Positions 1 to 8,996 of a DNA stretch of 64,000 bases are shown in pieces. The translations under genes and the position numbers were made by a program. The notes under the pieces were generated by a model that was not told where the DNA came from, ran no database searches, and worked only from the letters and a program-made list of their open reading frames with translations. Origin of the DNA: Salinivirga cyanobacteriivorans (GTDB lineage: Bacteria > Bacteroidota > Bacteroidia > Bacteroidales > Salinivirgaceae); contig NZ_CP013118.1 in the NCBI RefSeq assembly GCF_001443605.1, positions 3,219,501 through 3,283,500 of the forward strand, written 5' to 3'. The first letter of the stretch is position 1, and every line of letters starts with the position of its first letter.

Positions 1-1
1 A

Positions 2-337
2 ACGGGATTTGTTACGGTAAGTAGTGATTATGAGCAGATGCGCATTCCTTTTGAATCAATAATGTACATCGAAGCTCGTAAGAACTATGTTATCTTACAT
101 ACATTTCGCGAAAAAGTAATTTCTAACACGCCTTTGCGGGTATTGCTTTATGATTTGCCGGTCAGGCTATTCATTCAAACCCACCGCAACTATGTTGTAG
201 CTATAAGTCAGGTTAATACCCTTGAACCCAGCCGGGTTACGTTAATTAATAATGAGAAGGTTCCACTTTCAAAGAATTACAGAAAACCATTAATCAATAC
301 ACTACTTGAATTAGGTGTTATTGATAAGGGTTTTTAG
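2..337 (+). CDS. LytTR DNA-binding domain, C-terminal end of a regulator (cut by window edge)
   Basis: The reading frame is open from base 2, with no stop before the first ATG at 38, so this is the 3' end of a gene that begins outside the window. The visible 112 residues are a LytTR DNA-binding domain: a first strand reading IPFESIMYIEARKNYV, the FIQTHRNYVV segment in the middle and the final VPLSKNYRKPL. LytTR domains in this phylum usually sit behind a response-regulator receiver domain or membrane segments, which cannot be seen here. Domain identity is clear; the architecture and target genes are unknown. Confidence 0.85.
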   Translation, partial: TGFVTVSSDYEQMRIPFESIMYIEARKNYVILHTFREKVISNTPLRVLLYDLPVRLFIQTHRNYVVAISQVNTLEPSRVTLINNEKVPLSKNYRKPLINTLLELGVIDKGF

Positions 338-361
338 AATTTACAACAGGATTATAGCTAT

Positions 362-1150
362 ATGTGTGGTAGGTTTATTTTAGCTCAAAAAATAGAGAAA
401 CTGGGAGAAAGGTTCAATGTAACTATACCGGATGATATGGTTTTTGAGCCTGCATTTAATATAGCTCCCGGCGATTGGGCTCCGGTAATAGCAAGCAATA
501 CACCTGATCAATTACAGATGTTTCGGTTTGGCCTTACGCCTTTTTGGGCCAAAAAGCCAATGTATTTATTTAATGCAAGATCAGAAGGAGACCGAAACAA
601 GTCAAATGACCCACATTATAATGGGAGTAAAGACATTATTAATAAGCCTTCATTCAGAAAGCCAATAAGAACACAGCGCTGTCTGGTTCCCGCCGATGCT
701 TTTATTGAGGGTACCACAAAAGAGGGTTTAAAGAAACCTTATGTGATATATTTAAAAAATAAGGTGCGACCATTTGCGTTTGCGGGAATTTGGGATGAAT
801 GGAAAGATGAGCAAGCAGGCAAAACAATTTTGTCTTTTAGTATTATTACAACTACTGCTAATGCTTTACTTCAAAAACTACCACACCATAGAAGCCCGGT
901 TATTTTAAGTCAGTCTGATGAACTGAGATGGTTAAATCCCGGGACACCTTTAAGCTCTATTACACAAATGCTCAGACCTTACAATGCGGAATTAATGAAT
1001 GCATACCCCATAGATAATAAAATAAGCCATCCAGGGGCAAGTGGGCGCGAGCTCATTGACCCGGCAGGACCTCCACTCACCCCGGATGCCCATTTTCAGT
1101 TTGGCGATCACATTGAAAAAAGAGGTTTTGGGCGTCGTAAAATTAGATAA
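362..1150 (+). CDS. SRAP domain protein (HMCES/YedK family)
   Basis: 262 residues starting MCGRF. After Met removal Cys2 is the catalytic residue that forms a covalent DNA-protein crosslink with abasic sites in single-stranded DNA (established for HMCES and YedK). Other family landmarks are visible: the NARSE motif near residue 70 and the HHRSPVIL segment near residue 176, which holds the active-site histidine. Length fits bacterial members (about 220-260). It starts 24 bp after the LytTR gene and may be cotranscribed, without a functional link that I can see. Confidence 0.93.
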   Translation: MCGRFILAQKIEKLGERFNVTIPDDMVFEPAFNIAPGDWAPVIASNTPDQLQMFRFGLTPFWAKKPMYLFNARSEGDRNKSNDPHYNGSKDIINKPSFRKPIRTQRCLVPADAFIEGTTKEGLKKPYVIYLKNKVRPFAFAGIWDEWKDEQAGKTILSFSIITTTANALLQKLPHHRSPVILSQSDELRWLNPGTPLSSITQMLRPYNAELMNAYPIDNKISHPGASGRELIDPAGPPLTPDAHFQFGDHIEKRGFGRRKIR

Positions 1151-1207
1151 TCAAGAAATTTCAGTCTCTTTTTTATATTTTAATAGATTGAAAAGTATAT
1201 TTGTGAT

Positions 1208-2260
1208 ATGGGATTATTGATTCTTTATTTATTCATTGCAATTGGCATTTCATTTCTGTGTTCGATTTTGGAGGCGGTATTGCTCTCAACTCCAGAGTCT
1301 TATATCGAGATTCTGATGACCGAGAAACGGGGCGGAGCAGAGAATTTAAAAAAATTGAAAAATGCTATTGACCGGCCATTATCGGCAATTCTATCTATAA
1401 ATACCATTGCACATACCATTGGCGCAGCAGGTGTAGGTGCGCAGGCCACGAAAGTTTTCGGAGAAGTCTATTTTGGGTTGGTCTCGGCTGTTCTTACACT
1501 GTTAATTTTAGTGTTGAGCGAAATTATTCCGAAAACAATTGGAGCCACCTATTGGCGCAGTCTGGCGCTCTTATCAGTACCTGTAATAAAAGTTTTTATG
1601 TATGTGGCCTATCCGTTTGTTGTTCTGTCAGAGCGTATAACCCGCATTATAGCTAAAAGGGGACAGGCTTATACTTTTAGCCGACAGGATTTGTCTACTA
1701 TGGCTTCAATTGGGTATAAAGAGGGCGTTATTGGAAAAGATGAATCTTATTTTATATACAATCTTATGAAACTCCGCGATGTATCGGTAGAAGATATAAT
1801 GACTCCGCGTACAGTTATGGTTAGTGTGCCGGAATCTATTACAACATCGGAGTTTTTTAAACAAATCGATGAATTGTATTTTTCCCGCATACCTGTTTAC
1901 CAGGGAAATAAGGAAAATATAACTGGTTATGTGCTAAAAGGCGATATTCTGGAAAGGGTTGCGAAAGATCAGCACGACGTAAAAATAGAATCGCTAAAGC
2001 GGGAAATCACTAAGGTGTACGAACGCATTCCTGTTCCCAGAGTGTTTCAGCTCATGATGAAGAAAAATGACCTGATCGCCCTTGTGATTGATGAGTATGG
2101 AGGTACAGAGGGTATTGTTACGATGGAGGACATTATTGAAACCCTAACCGGGATTGAAATTGTGGACGAAAAGGACACCCACGTGGATTATCAAAAGCTG
2201 GCCCGCGAGATCTGGAAAAAAAGGCTGAATGAAAACCGTAATCGAATCATTGACGATTAA
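1208..2260 (+). CDS. CNNM/HCC-family membrane protein with CBS pair (hemolysin C-like), short form
   Basis: 350 residues. Residues 1 to about 150 form the DUF21/CNNM transmembrane domain (three or four hydrophobic segments; EIIPKTIGA signature), followed by two CBS repeats from about residue 195 (VEDIMTPRTVMV, then IDEYGGTEGIVTMEDIIE). Family members are implicated in magnesium or other cation efflux. The protein ends about 30 residues after the second CBS motif, so the usual C-terminal CorC_HlyC domain (normal length about 420-440) is missing. Its stop overlaps the end of the convergent NUDIX gene by 4 bp. A TAnnTTTG element lies at 1196-1203, very close to the ATG. Confidence 0.9.
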   Translation: MGLLILYLFIAIGISFLCSILEAVLLSTPESYIEILMTEKRGGAENLKKLKNAIDRPLSAILSINTIAHTIGAAGVGAQATKVFGEVYFGLVSAVLTLLILVLSEIIPKTIGATYWRSLALLSVPVIKVFMYVAYPFVVLSERITRIIAKRGQAYTFSRQDLSTMASIGYKEGVIGKDESYFIYNLMKLRDVSVEDIMTPRTVMVSVPESITTSEFFKQIDELYFSRIPVYQGNKENITGYVLKGDILERVAKDQHDVKIESLKREITKVYERIPVPRVFQLMMKKNDLIALVIDEYGGTEGIVTMEDIIETLTGIEIVDEKDTHVDYQKLAREIWKKRLNENRNRIIDD

Positions 2261-2733
2261 CTTTGACTGACCAGCTCTTTTTGAAGCATTGCAATCACTA
2301 CCTTATCAATTGGAAAGGTCATGTCGGCTTGTTCAATATTTTTAATTGAAATCCAGCGGAAACTCTGGGGGTTATCATCAGTCTTGTTAAAATCAAATTT
2401 CTTATTTGATGTTTTAAGTGCTTCAGGATTTTTGAGTTGAGCTTTGTAATAGATGGAAATAAGCTGCATGTTCTCATAAAACCATCCTTTTTGATAAAAG
2501 TCGGTGGTATAATAGTGTGAAATATTAATGATTTTCTGGTGTGTTTCTTCCCAAAATTCACGATGCAGACAGTCAATCGTACCTTCACCTTTTTCCAATC
2601 CTCCCCCGGGGAACTTAGTCATATAGGCCCCAAGACGGTATTCATCGGTAAGCAAAATTTCATTGTTTTCGTTTATAACCAAGCCATAAACTCTAATGTT
2701 AAATTCAGAGTGTCTTTTCTTGTCTGATGACAT
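2257..2733 (-). CDS. NUDIX hydrolase
   Basis: About 158 residues from the preferred start MSSDKK. A longer frame to 2826 would overlap miaA by 122 bp, whereas this start overlaps it by only 29 bp. The NUDIX box is recognisable around residues 45-70 (GGGLEKGEGT, then REFWEE), but the canonical Gly after the EE pair is replaced (EETHQ), so the box is slightly degenerate. The substrate cannot be told from sequence; nucleotide or sugar-nucleotide pyrophosphates are typical. It lies directly after miaA on the same strand and is probably cotranscribed with it. Confidence 0.85.
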   Translation of the reverse strand: MSSDKKRHSEFNIRVYGLVINENNEILLTDEYRLGAYMTKFPGGGLEKGEGTIDCLHREFWEETHQKIINISHYYTTDFYQKGWFYENMQLISIYYKAQLKNPEALKTSNKKFDFNKTDDNPQSFRWISIKNIEQADMTFPIDKVVIAMLQKELVSQS

Positions 2734-3622
2734 CATCAATATGTTTTTTAATAGATTCATACTCGTTTGGAGCAAACCATGTTGTGGCCTTATTGCGTCT
2801 GAACCACGATAATTGTTTGCGTGCATACCTCCTTGTATTGCGCTTAATCAGCTCAATGGCTTCATCTAGGGATATTGCTCCGTTAAGGTACTGGAATATT
2901 TCCTGATAACCCACAGTTTTCAGTGGTACGAGGTTCTGCCATTGCTTTAAATTTTTTACTTCATCAATAAGGCCCTTTGCCACCATTTGGTCAACTCTCT
3001 GGTTTATGCGCTGATGCAGTACATCTCGATCAGTGTCAAGTGAAATTCTAATGATATTGAAATCTCTTGGGCGCGTTTGTTTTTTTCGGAAAAATGAGAA
3101 TGGTCTGCCTGTTTGCCAATACATTTCAACACCCCTGACAAGTCTTGCCGGATTGTTTATATCTGTTTCAGAATAGTATTCCGGATCAGCCTTTTTTAGT
3201 ATTTCCTGTAAAGCTACTTTACCATTGTTTTTTAAAAGGGCAGTAGCTTTTTCCCGTATTTGCGGCTCTATATCGGGCATTTTGTCTATTCCTGAACAAA
3301 CGGCTTCTATGTACATACCGCTGCCTCCTGTCATAAAAACCAGATCGTGTACCTTGAACAGTTCTTTGAGTTTTGCCAGCGCCTGATGCTCATAAGTTGA
3401 GGCATTATAATCATCATGAATACTCACATTTTGAATAAAGTGATGAGGGACTGCTTTTAGCTCTTCCGGTTCAGGAACAGCAGTACCTATGTTCATTTCT
3501 TTAAATATTTGACGGCTGTCAGCAGAAATTATCTCACTATTGTAATTGCGGGCAAGTCTGATTGTGAGACTTGTTTTACCAATGGCAGTGGGGCCGGCAA
3601 TTACGATTAATGTTTTTTGCAT
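2705..3622 (-). CDS. miaA: tRNA dimethylallyltransferase MiaA
   Basis: 305 residues, normal for the family. Transfers a dimethylallyl group to N6 of A37 in tRNAs that read UNN codons. The P-loop GPTAIGKTS is at residues 9-17, followed by the conserved SADSRQIF segment and the MTGGSGMYIEA motif near residue 100; the basic C-terminal region (NTRRYARKQLSWFRR) contacts tRNA. The start is supported by placement of the P-loop right after the first strand (MQKTLIVIAGP). Overlaps the downstream NUDIX gene. Confidence 0.97.
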   Translation of the reverse strand: MQKTLIVIAGPTAIGKTSLTIRLARNYNSEIISADSRQIFKEMNIGTAVPEPEELKAVPHHFIQNVSIHDDYNASTYEHQALAKLKELFKVHDLVFMTGGSGMYIEAVCSGIDKMPDIEPQIREKATALLKNNGKVALQEILKKADPEYYSETDINNPARLVRGVEMYWQTGRPFSFFRKKQTRPRDFNIIRISLDTDRDVLHQRINQRVDQMVAKGLIDEVKNLKQWQNLVPLKTVGYQEIFQYLNGAISLDEAIELIKRNTRRYARKQLSWFRRNKATTWFAPNEYESIKKHIDDVIRQEKTL

Positions 3623-3721
3623 GCTGCAAAGTTAATGATTCTCTATAAAGGTAGAGCTGACAACTATACAACAAAGCATTTATGAAAGTATGAAAGACGG
3701 CAGGACTTATAATAAACGGAT

Positions 3722-4189
3722 TTAATTTTCTGAAAATGAATCCAGAAGGTTGTCGATATAGGCTTCTCCCATTTTTATTTGACGGGGTGGTGAACCTTCT
3801 GAATGCAATAGCCTGGGAATGAGGTCGTCTGTGTTGGCTGTATATAACTCTCGCAACATCACCATAAAACCTCTTTCGGAAAAATGATCGAAAATATAAA
3901 GCATTTTGTCTCCGGGTTTTGTGAATACCGTCTTTAGTTGAACATTGTCCATGTATTCTGTGGAATATATTCCGGTATGCGCATCCATGTGTATTAAGGT
4001 GAATTCTTTCTTTTTCTCCCAGTTGTTGTTCACCATGAAAAATGAAGCCAGATGTGACTGATCATAATCACAAGCTGTTTGAATGGCCCTGTGCAAATCA
4101 AGCAACGTATGTGTATTATACATTTCCAGCTCTCTTAAAAAGCCTTTTTTTTCGTTAGATAATATGGAAAATCTCAATATCTTTTTCAT
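3722..4189 (-). CDS. Plasmid pRiA4b ORF-3-like family protein
   Basis: 155 residues matching the pRiA4b ORF-3 family (an IS1096 TnpR-like fold): N-terminal strand LRFSILSNE, the helix with LLDLHRAIQTACDYDQSHLASFF, and the later segment PGDKMLYIFDHFSERGF typical of this group. The biochemical role of the family is unknown. It is 20 bp from the acyl-CoA reductase gene and same strand, so the two are likely one transcription unit. Despite the name I see no plasmid or transposon context. Confidence 0.75.
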   Translation of the reverse strand: MKKILRFSILSNEKKGFLRELEMYNTHTLLDLHRAIQTACDYDQSHLASFFMVNNNWEKKKEFTLIHMDAHTGIYSTEYMDNVQLKTVFTKPGDKMLYIFDHFSERGFMVMLRELYTANTDDLIPRLLHSEGSPPRQIKMGEAYIDNLLDSFSEN

Positions 4190-4209
4190 TGCTTGCCTTT
4201 TTAGTGCTT

Positions 4210-5235
4210 TCAGGATTGCAGTTCTGTAAGAAATTTCAATGTATCCACATTGTCTGCATAGTCACCTATGTCAGGTTTTTGTGTGCTACCTAAATTTAAG
4301 GATTTATTTAATTCATTTCCAACTATACATTGAATTTTTTCGATATTTGTTGCTAATATTTCTTTTACATTTTCAATTGAGTTGAAAAATTCTAAATGTA
4401 CAATCCCCACCTGGCTATTTAGCTGAGCATCCTCAACAAAAAGCACAGGACCTGCGTCAATAAAGGGTGAATTTAAAGCTTTAAGCCGGGCTTTTTGGTA
4501 TCTGAGGTTGTTCGCATACTGTTCATGGTTAAGTAGCCATTTGTATTTGGCAAGTGCTTTAATTATAGGCTTTAAGCTGGTTTGTGCGGGCAGGTATAGT
4601 TTTGAAACATTTCGGCAGCCAAGCCCGAAAAATGTGCAAATATCATCGGCTAGGTATCCTAATTCCTCAGGAGTTTCATCTCCATTAAGTACTGCAAGAC
4701 TGGTTCTGTTTTTTCTAATTATTCGCGGGGTACCCTTGAAATAGTAATCAAAATATCGTGCGGTATTGTCACTTCCGGTGGCAATGAGAGCTTCTATATT
4801 GTTGGGAATTTTATCTATAAAGTGTATTTTATCTCTGTAGGCAGGTTCAATGTCTATTAATTCTTTGGCAATGGCAGGTAGTAAGTATGCATCTTTGCCG
4901 GAAAGTTTAATCATAGCTGTGTGCCCGGAGATTAGTGTACATAAAAAATCATGAAACCCCACTAGTGGTATATTGCCGGCCATTATGATACCTGTTTTCA
5001 TGCTTTTTTTAGGAGACTGGTATTTTTCAACCCACTCAGAAAGTTTTTGGGGCTCAAGCCAGGGCAATAAGTTGCGTATAGCCAGTCTGGTAAAAGTTGG
5101 TGTAAACCAGGGGTTGAGTTCATGGGATTTGCGGATAGCCTTATTTAACGGCAGGTTATTGTCAGTTGAATCTAATGTTTCCTGCAGTTTTTGGCCTAAT
5201 TTTACTAATGCGTGTATATGTAATGTGCTTTTCAA
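4210..5235 (-). CDS. Acyl-CoA reductase, LuxC-like
   Basis: 341 residues of the LuxC/acyl-CoA reductase family (aldehyde-dehydrogenase fold). Landmarks: GNIPLVGFHDFLCTL at about residue 87, TGSDNTARYF near 158 (cofactor-binding loop), and FFGLGCRNVSK near 208, where the Cys is the expected acyl-thioester nucleophile. The family reduces fatty acyl-CoA or acyl-protein thioesters to aldehydes. There is no LuxD or LuxE partner next to it, so this is not a luminescence operon; stand-alone copies occur in Bacteroidota, and the physiological substrate is unknown. Confidence 0.85.
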   Translation of the reverse strand: MKSTLHIHALVKLGQKLQETLDSTDNNLPLNKAIRKSHELNPWFTPTFTRLAIRNLLPWLEPQKLSEWVEKYQSPKKSMKTGIIMAGNIPLVGFHDFLCTLISGHTAMIKLSGKDAYLLPAIAKELIDIEPAYRDKIHFIDKIPNNIEALIATGSDNTARYFDYYFKGTPRIIRKNRTSLAVLNGDETPEELGYLADDICTFFGLGCRNVSKLYLPAQTSLKPIIKALAKYKWLLNHEQYANNLRYQKARLKALNSPFIDAGPVLFVEDAQLNSQVGIVHLEFFNSIENVKEILATNIEKIQCIVGNELNKSLNLGSTQKPDIGDYADNVDTLKFLTELQS

Positions 5236-5382
5236 AGTAATATTAAAATTATGATTATTTTTATGCTTTTACAAGGCGTAAAATTACTTACTTCATTTGA
5301 AGTTCCATTAATTAAGTTCAATTGTATACTGATTTTTATATGAACCTATTTGCAAAAGAATTGTAATTATAATTAAAGAATT

Positions 5383-7392
5383 ATGCATTTTCCTGTTCTT
5401 ATAGATTTATTAATTATTTTTTCACTGGCATTGCTGGTGAACATTATTTTTCAGCGATTTAATGTGCCGTCAATATTGGGGTTTATTGTGGCTGGTATTT
5501 TGGCAGGCCCACATGTTTTTGGCCTTGAAACCAATCCCGATGATCTCGAGTTATTATCTGAAATAGGCATAATGCTCTTGCTTTTTACCATTGGAATTGA
5601 ATTTTCACTGAAGGATCTGATGCAAATACGGAAAACTGTTTTTTTAGGAGGAGGGCTTCAGGTTTTAATAACAGTCGCAATTACTTTTATACTCACATTT
5701 TGGGCAGGATATGCCTGGCAACTGTCTGTATTTTTTGGCTTTCTGGTTGCTTTAAGTAGTACAGCCATTGTGCTTAAAGTCCTTCAGGAACAAAGTCTGA
5801 TGGCTCAGCCATACGGCAGAGGAAGTTTGGGGGTGCTGATTTTTCAGGATTTAATAGTTGTGCCCATGATCATGTTGGTGCCTTTTCTGACAGGAGGCAT
5901 GGAACATCCCGGCAATGAGCTTTTGTGGATGCTGCTTAAGGTTGCAGGACTTATCCTGTTCACTATACTTGGGTCAAGGTATATTGTGCCACCCATTTTG
6001 CATGTTGTGGCCAGGACACAGAAACAGGATTTTTTTATACTTACAATATTAATTATAGGTTTTGGTGTAGCTATTCTTACAGCTATATTAGGCCTCTCAC
6101 TTGCACTCGGAGCGTTTTTGGCCGGCTTAATAATTTCAGAAACAGACTATAACCATGAAGCATTTGGTAATATCGTGCCATTCAGAGATATTTTTACGAG
6201 TTTCTTTTTTGTATTGATTGGTATGTTTCTGAACTTGGATTTTATAGCTACTAATGTCTGGACTATTTTGTTATTAACAGGTATTGTGCTTATTCTGAAG
6301 ACAGCAATTGTAACATTCTCTGCTTATTTTTCAGGTTACCGTGCAGGAGTTGCCCTAACCATGGGAATCGCGCTCAGTCAGGTCGGCGAGTTTAGTATTC
6401 TGCTGGCTCAAACCGGCCGGCAATATGACTTGCTCCCGATTTATTATCATCAAATGTTTTTAAGTGTTGCCCTCATGACAATGGTTGTGGCACCATTTTT
6501 AATTAAGTCGGGTCCGGGATGGTTGTTAAATATCTTGCCCTCAAGGTTGTATCATAAACGGTTAAAAGCTCATAGCGATGAGCGTAGTGTTGAGAATTAC
6601 AGCAAGCTGGAGAATCATCTTGTGATTATTGGAATGGGGCAAAATGGGCACAATATTTCTCATGCAGCTGAATATGCTAAAATTGATCATGTTATTATTG
6701 ATAATGATGCAGATTTAGTTCAGAAAGAGAAGCAAAACGGAGAACCCATCATTTTTGGTAATGCAGAAAACATTGCTGTTCTGAAAGAGGCTGGTGTGGA
6801 AAGAGCCGGAACTGTGGTAATAACCATTCATAGTGCATCCTCCACATACACAGCATTGCGCAACGTGCGCAGACTTAGTGAGAATGCATATATTATTGTG
6901 CGCACCAGGCATGTAGAAGAGCTGGAACACTTGTACAAAGCCGGAGCCAATGATGTAATTCCTGGTGAGTTTGAAACTGCTGTTGAGATTTTTACACAGG
7001 TACTTAAGCATAATTTGGTGCCTGAAGAAGAGGTCAGACAAATGGCAGCACATATGCGCGAAAATGGTTATGGAATATTCCGGCACAGAGAATACGAAAC
7101 TACAGAGCCGTTTTTGCCGCAGTTTTCAATTAGTGCCGTGAGAGTTGCACATGACTCTGAAGTGATTAATAAGTCAATCGGAGAATTACGGCAAAATGAT
7201 GTTTTTGCAGAGCCTGTGCTTGCAATTCAACGCGGCGAAGATGTGGTAACCAATCCCTCAGATAACATTCAATTACTGGAAAATGATATATTGGTTGTAA
7301 TGGCAAAGCCTGAACAGTTGGCGTGTAAAACCTGTGTTTTTGAGCCTGAGGATACCACAGTTATTACGCCGGGCAGACAGAATGACTTTTAA
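5383..7392 (+). CDS. CPA2-type cation:proton antiporter with RCK domains (KefB/KefC-like)
   Basis: 669 residues. Residues 1 to about 385 are a CPA2 antiporter domain with about 12 hydrophobic helices (VPSILGFIVAGILAGPHVFG and LSSTAIVLKVL are family signatures). A TrkA-N/RCK domain begins near residue 412 with the dinucleotide motif GMGQNG, and a TrkA-C domain follows from about residue 580. Likely exchanges K+ or Na+ for protons across the inner membrane under nucleotide or ligand control. Stand-alone gene; no ancillary KefF/KefG partner in the window. Confidence 0.93.
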   Translation: MHFPVLIDLLIIFSLALLVNIIFQRFNVPSILGFIVAGILAGPHVFGLETNPDDLELLSEIGIMLLLFTIGIEFSLKDLMQIRKTVFLGGGLQVLITVAITFILTFWAGYAWQLSVFFGFLVALSSTAIVLKVLQEQSLMAQPYGRGSLGVLIFQDLIVVPMIMLVPFLTGGMEHPGNELLWMLLKVAGLILFTILGSRYIVPPILHVVARTQKQDFFILTILIIGFGVAILTAILGLSLALGAFLAGLIISETDYNHEAFGNIVPFRDIFTSFFFVLIGMFLNLDFIATNVWTILLLTGIVLILKTAIVTFSAYFSGYRAGVALTMGIALSQVGEFSILLAQTGRQYDLLPIYYHQMFLSVALMTMVVAPFLIKSGPGWLLNILPSRLYHKRLKAHSDERSVENYSKLENHLVIIGMGQNGHNISHAAEYAKIDHVIIDNDADLVQKEKQNGEPIIFGNAENIAVLKEAGVERAGTVVITIHSASSTYTALRNVRRLSENAYIIVRTRHVEELEHLYKAGANDVIPGEFETAVEIFTQVLKHNLVPEEEVRQMAAHMRENGYGIFRHREYETTEPFLPQFSISAVRVAHDSEVINKSIGELRQNDVFAEPVLAIQRGEDVVTNPSDNIQLLENDILVVMAKPEQLACKTCVFEPEDTTVITPGRQNDF

Positions 7393-7482
7393 CTTTTGAA
7401 TTCAAGTTGTGATCGTTTGGGATTTTATTGTAATCGTGTTTTTATATATTTGGCTTTTATAAACTTATAATAAAGTAGTAAG

Positions 7483-8343
7483 ATGAGAAATTTAGTCCTG
7501 GTTATACTGACCCTTGCTTTTTTTGCTGGTTGTCAGCAAAAAAATGTTGAATATGATTACGATCTTGAAAATAGCAACGGAATTTATGTCGAAAAATTCG
7601 ATACACTTATTAAAGATGAAAACCGGTACACCTCTAACAACAATGTATTTAAGCCGGGTAGGGTGTTTGTTTATGATTATTATTTGGAGAAAACCAATGG
7701 CGAAAAGTATGCTTTTCAATCGACGAAAGATGCTCCGCGTTTGCCAGCACGCCAGCGACTTAATTCTTGGAATCTTGTACACACCGACAGTCTGACAGAT
7801 ATTTCTGTAGAACAGGTTTTATTGAAAGTAAGACCCGGCCTGCAGCCTTTTATCGAGCACTTCCCTGATTATGACCAGACCATTATTGAATATCATTACG
7901 TTCAGCACAATAATGACAGACCTTTTAATGTGGCCACTGGTGTAATTGAAAATGAGAAAAATGTATGGCTACATCCTCCCAGATCAAATATGTTCAGAAT
8001 TTTAGAATTAAATCCGTTTCCATTTGTACAGGCCCCTTATGAAATTGGAAATACCTGGCAGTGGTCGCTAAAAATAGGTGATGCCTGGAGCGACGAACGT
8101 TGGAAAAAATGGGACGGACAGATTGAAAATCAATACCAGTATGAAATCACTGATATTCGCCCTGTTGAAACAGCTTTTGGAGAATTAGAGTGTATTGAGA
8201 TTAGTGCATCAGCCAAAAGCCGTATCGGGCAAACTCACCTGGTTGCTTATTTTAATAAAGAACATGGATTTGTGAAGCTGGATTATACCAATATAGACTC
8301 CACGCGTCTGGTTATGGAGCTTAAGGAGATAAGAGAAGAATAG
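7483..8343 (+). CDS. Lipoprotein of unknown function
   Basis: 286 residues. The N terminus is a lipoprotein signal with a lipobox ending LAFFAGC (Cys17), so it should be lipidated and periplasmic or surface exposed. The mature part is rich in Trp, Asp and Asn and looks like a beta-rich domain (repeated Tyr/Trp strands around residues 150-250). I recognise no enzymatic motif. A TATATTTG element lies at 7445-7452, 30 bp before the ATG, a possible -7 box, but without a well-spaced partner. Confidence 0.75.
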   Translation: MRNLVLVILTLAFFAGCQQKNVEYDYDLENSNGIYVEKFDTLIKDENRYTSNNNVFKPGRVFVYDYYLEKTNGEKYAFQSTKDAPRLPARQRLNSWNLVHTDSLTDISVEQVLLKVRPGLQPFIEHFPDYDQTIIEYHYVQHNNDRPFNVATGVIENEKNVWLHPPRSNMFRILELNPFPFVQAPYEIGNTWQWSLKIGDAWSDERWKKWDGQIENQYQYEITDIRPVETAFGELECIEISASAKSRIGQTHLVAYFNKEHGFVKLDYTNIDSTRLVMELKEIREE

Positions 8344-8522
8344 TTTTAAAACCTGGTATATTGAAGCGACCCATGACAAAAATTCGATAGCGTTCTGCTG
8401 CCTGTCGAAGTTAACCGGCATGATTACAATAAGCCTAAGGACTTGTTTAATAGCGTTTTGACTTGTATTGGCGTGTTCCCCGTCTTCTGCGGGGCAGGCT
8501 ATTCCGATAGGCTATAGGGACG

Positions 8523-8539
8523 GGTGATGACCATTAAAA
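8523..8539 (+). repeat. Dispersed 17-bp repeat, copy 1
   Basis: GGTGATGACCATTAAAA, identical to 24234-24250. Both copies sit in non-coding DNA and are preceded by a CTTCTGCGG-containing segment (ccccgtcttctgcggggc here, a small hairpin), so the shared unit may extend about 50 bp upstream in degenerate form. The surrounding gap 8344-8555 holds no other feature that I can support. Confidence 0.5.
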
Positions 8540-8555
8540 TCAAAATTATAAACAT

Positions 8556-8966
8556 ATGAAAACTCAAATTTTCATAATTTTCTTCCTTTTACTGACACTA
8601 CAGATTGCGGCACAGTCTTTTAAACAAGAGCAAAAAAAGTACCCCAGAGTAAGAACCGCATACGCTGAAAAAGAGACCGAAATTAAGAACTTGTTGTTGC
8701 AAAATGGTCTTAATATTGAAAACCTGAGGGTATACATAAGGGCATTCAAACTAGAGAAAAAACTGGAATTGTGGGCTAAAAATACTCAGGACACAACTTA
8801 TAAATTATTACAGAAATATGATATCTGCCGCACGTCCGGCAGGTTAGGCCCCAAAAGAAAACAGGGCGATTTGCAAATTCCTGAAGGATTTTATCATATT
8901 AGCAGGTTTAATCCTTACAGCAATTTTTATTTATCGCTTGGTATAAATTATCCGAATGCTTCAGAC
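8556..8966 (+). pseudogene. L,D-transpeptidase (YkuD family), 5' half, interrupted by IS element
   Basis: 137 residues from a Sec signal peptide (MKTQIFIIFFLLLTLQIAAQ) to ...INYPNASD, after which the insertion sequence begins at 8967. The segment IPEGFYHISRFNP and SLGINYPNASD are typical of the YkuD catalytic domain before its active site. The catalytic motif lies on the other side of the insertion (10232-10573) in the same frame. Removal of the element and one GAC copy would give a continuous 249-residue protein. As it stands the reading frame runs into IS DNA and stops at 9017, so the product lacks its catalytic Cys. Confidence 0.9.
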
Positions 8967-8996
8967 TGGAATTGCAACAAAAAAATGGACAAAAGA

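Noticed and set aside
3722..4189. Plasmid or transposon remnant because of the pRiA4b ORF-3 family name
   Set aside because: Chromosomal neighbours on both sides, no inverted repeats and no other mobile genes.
4210..5235. Luminescence operon (luxC)
   Set aside because: No luxA, luxB, luxD or luxE; LuxC-like reductases occur alone in this phylum.
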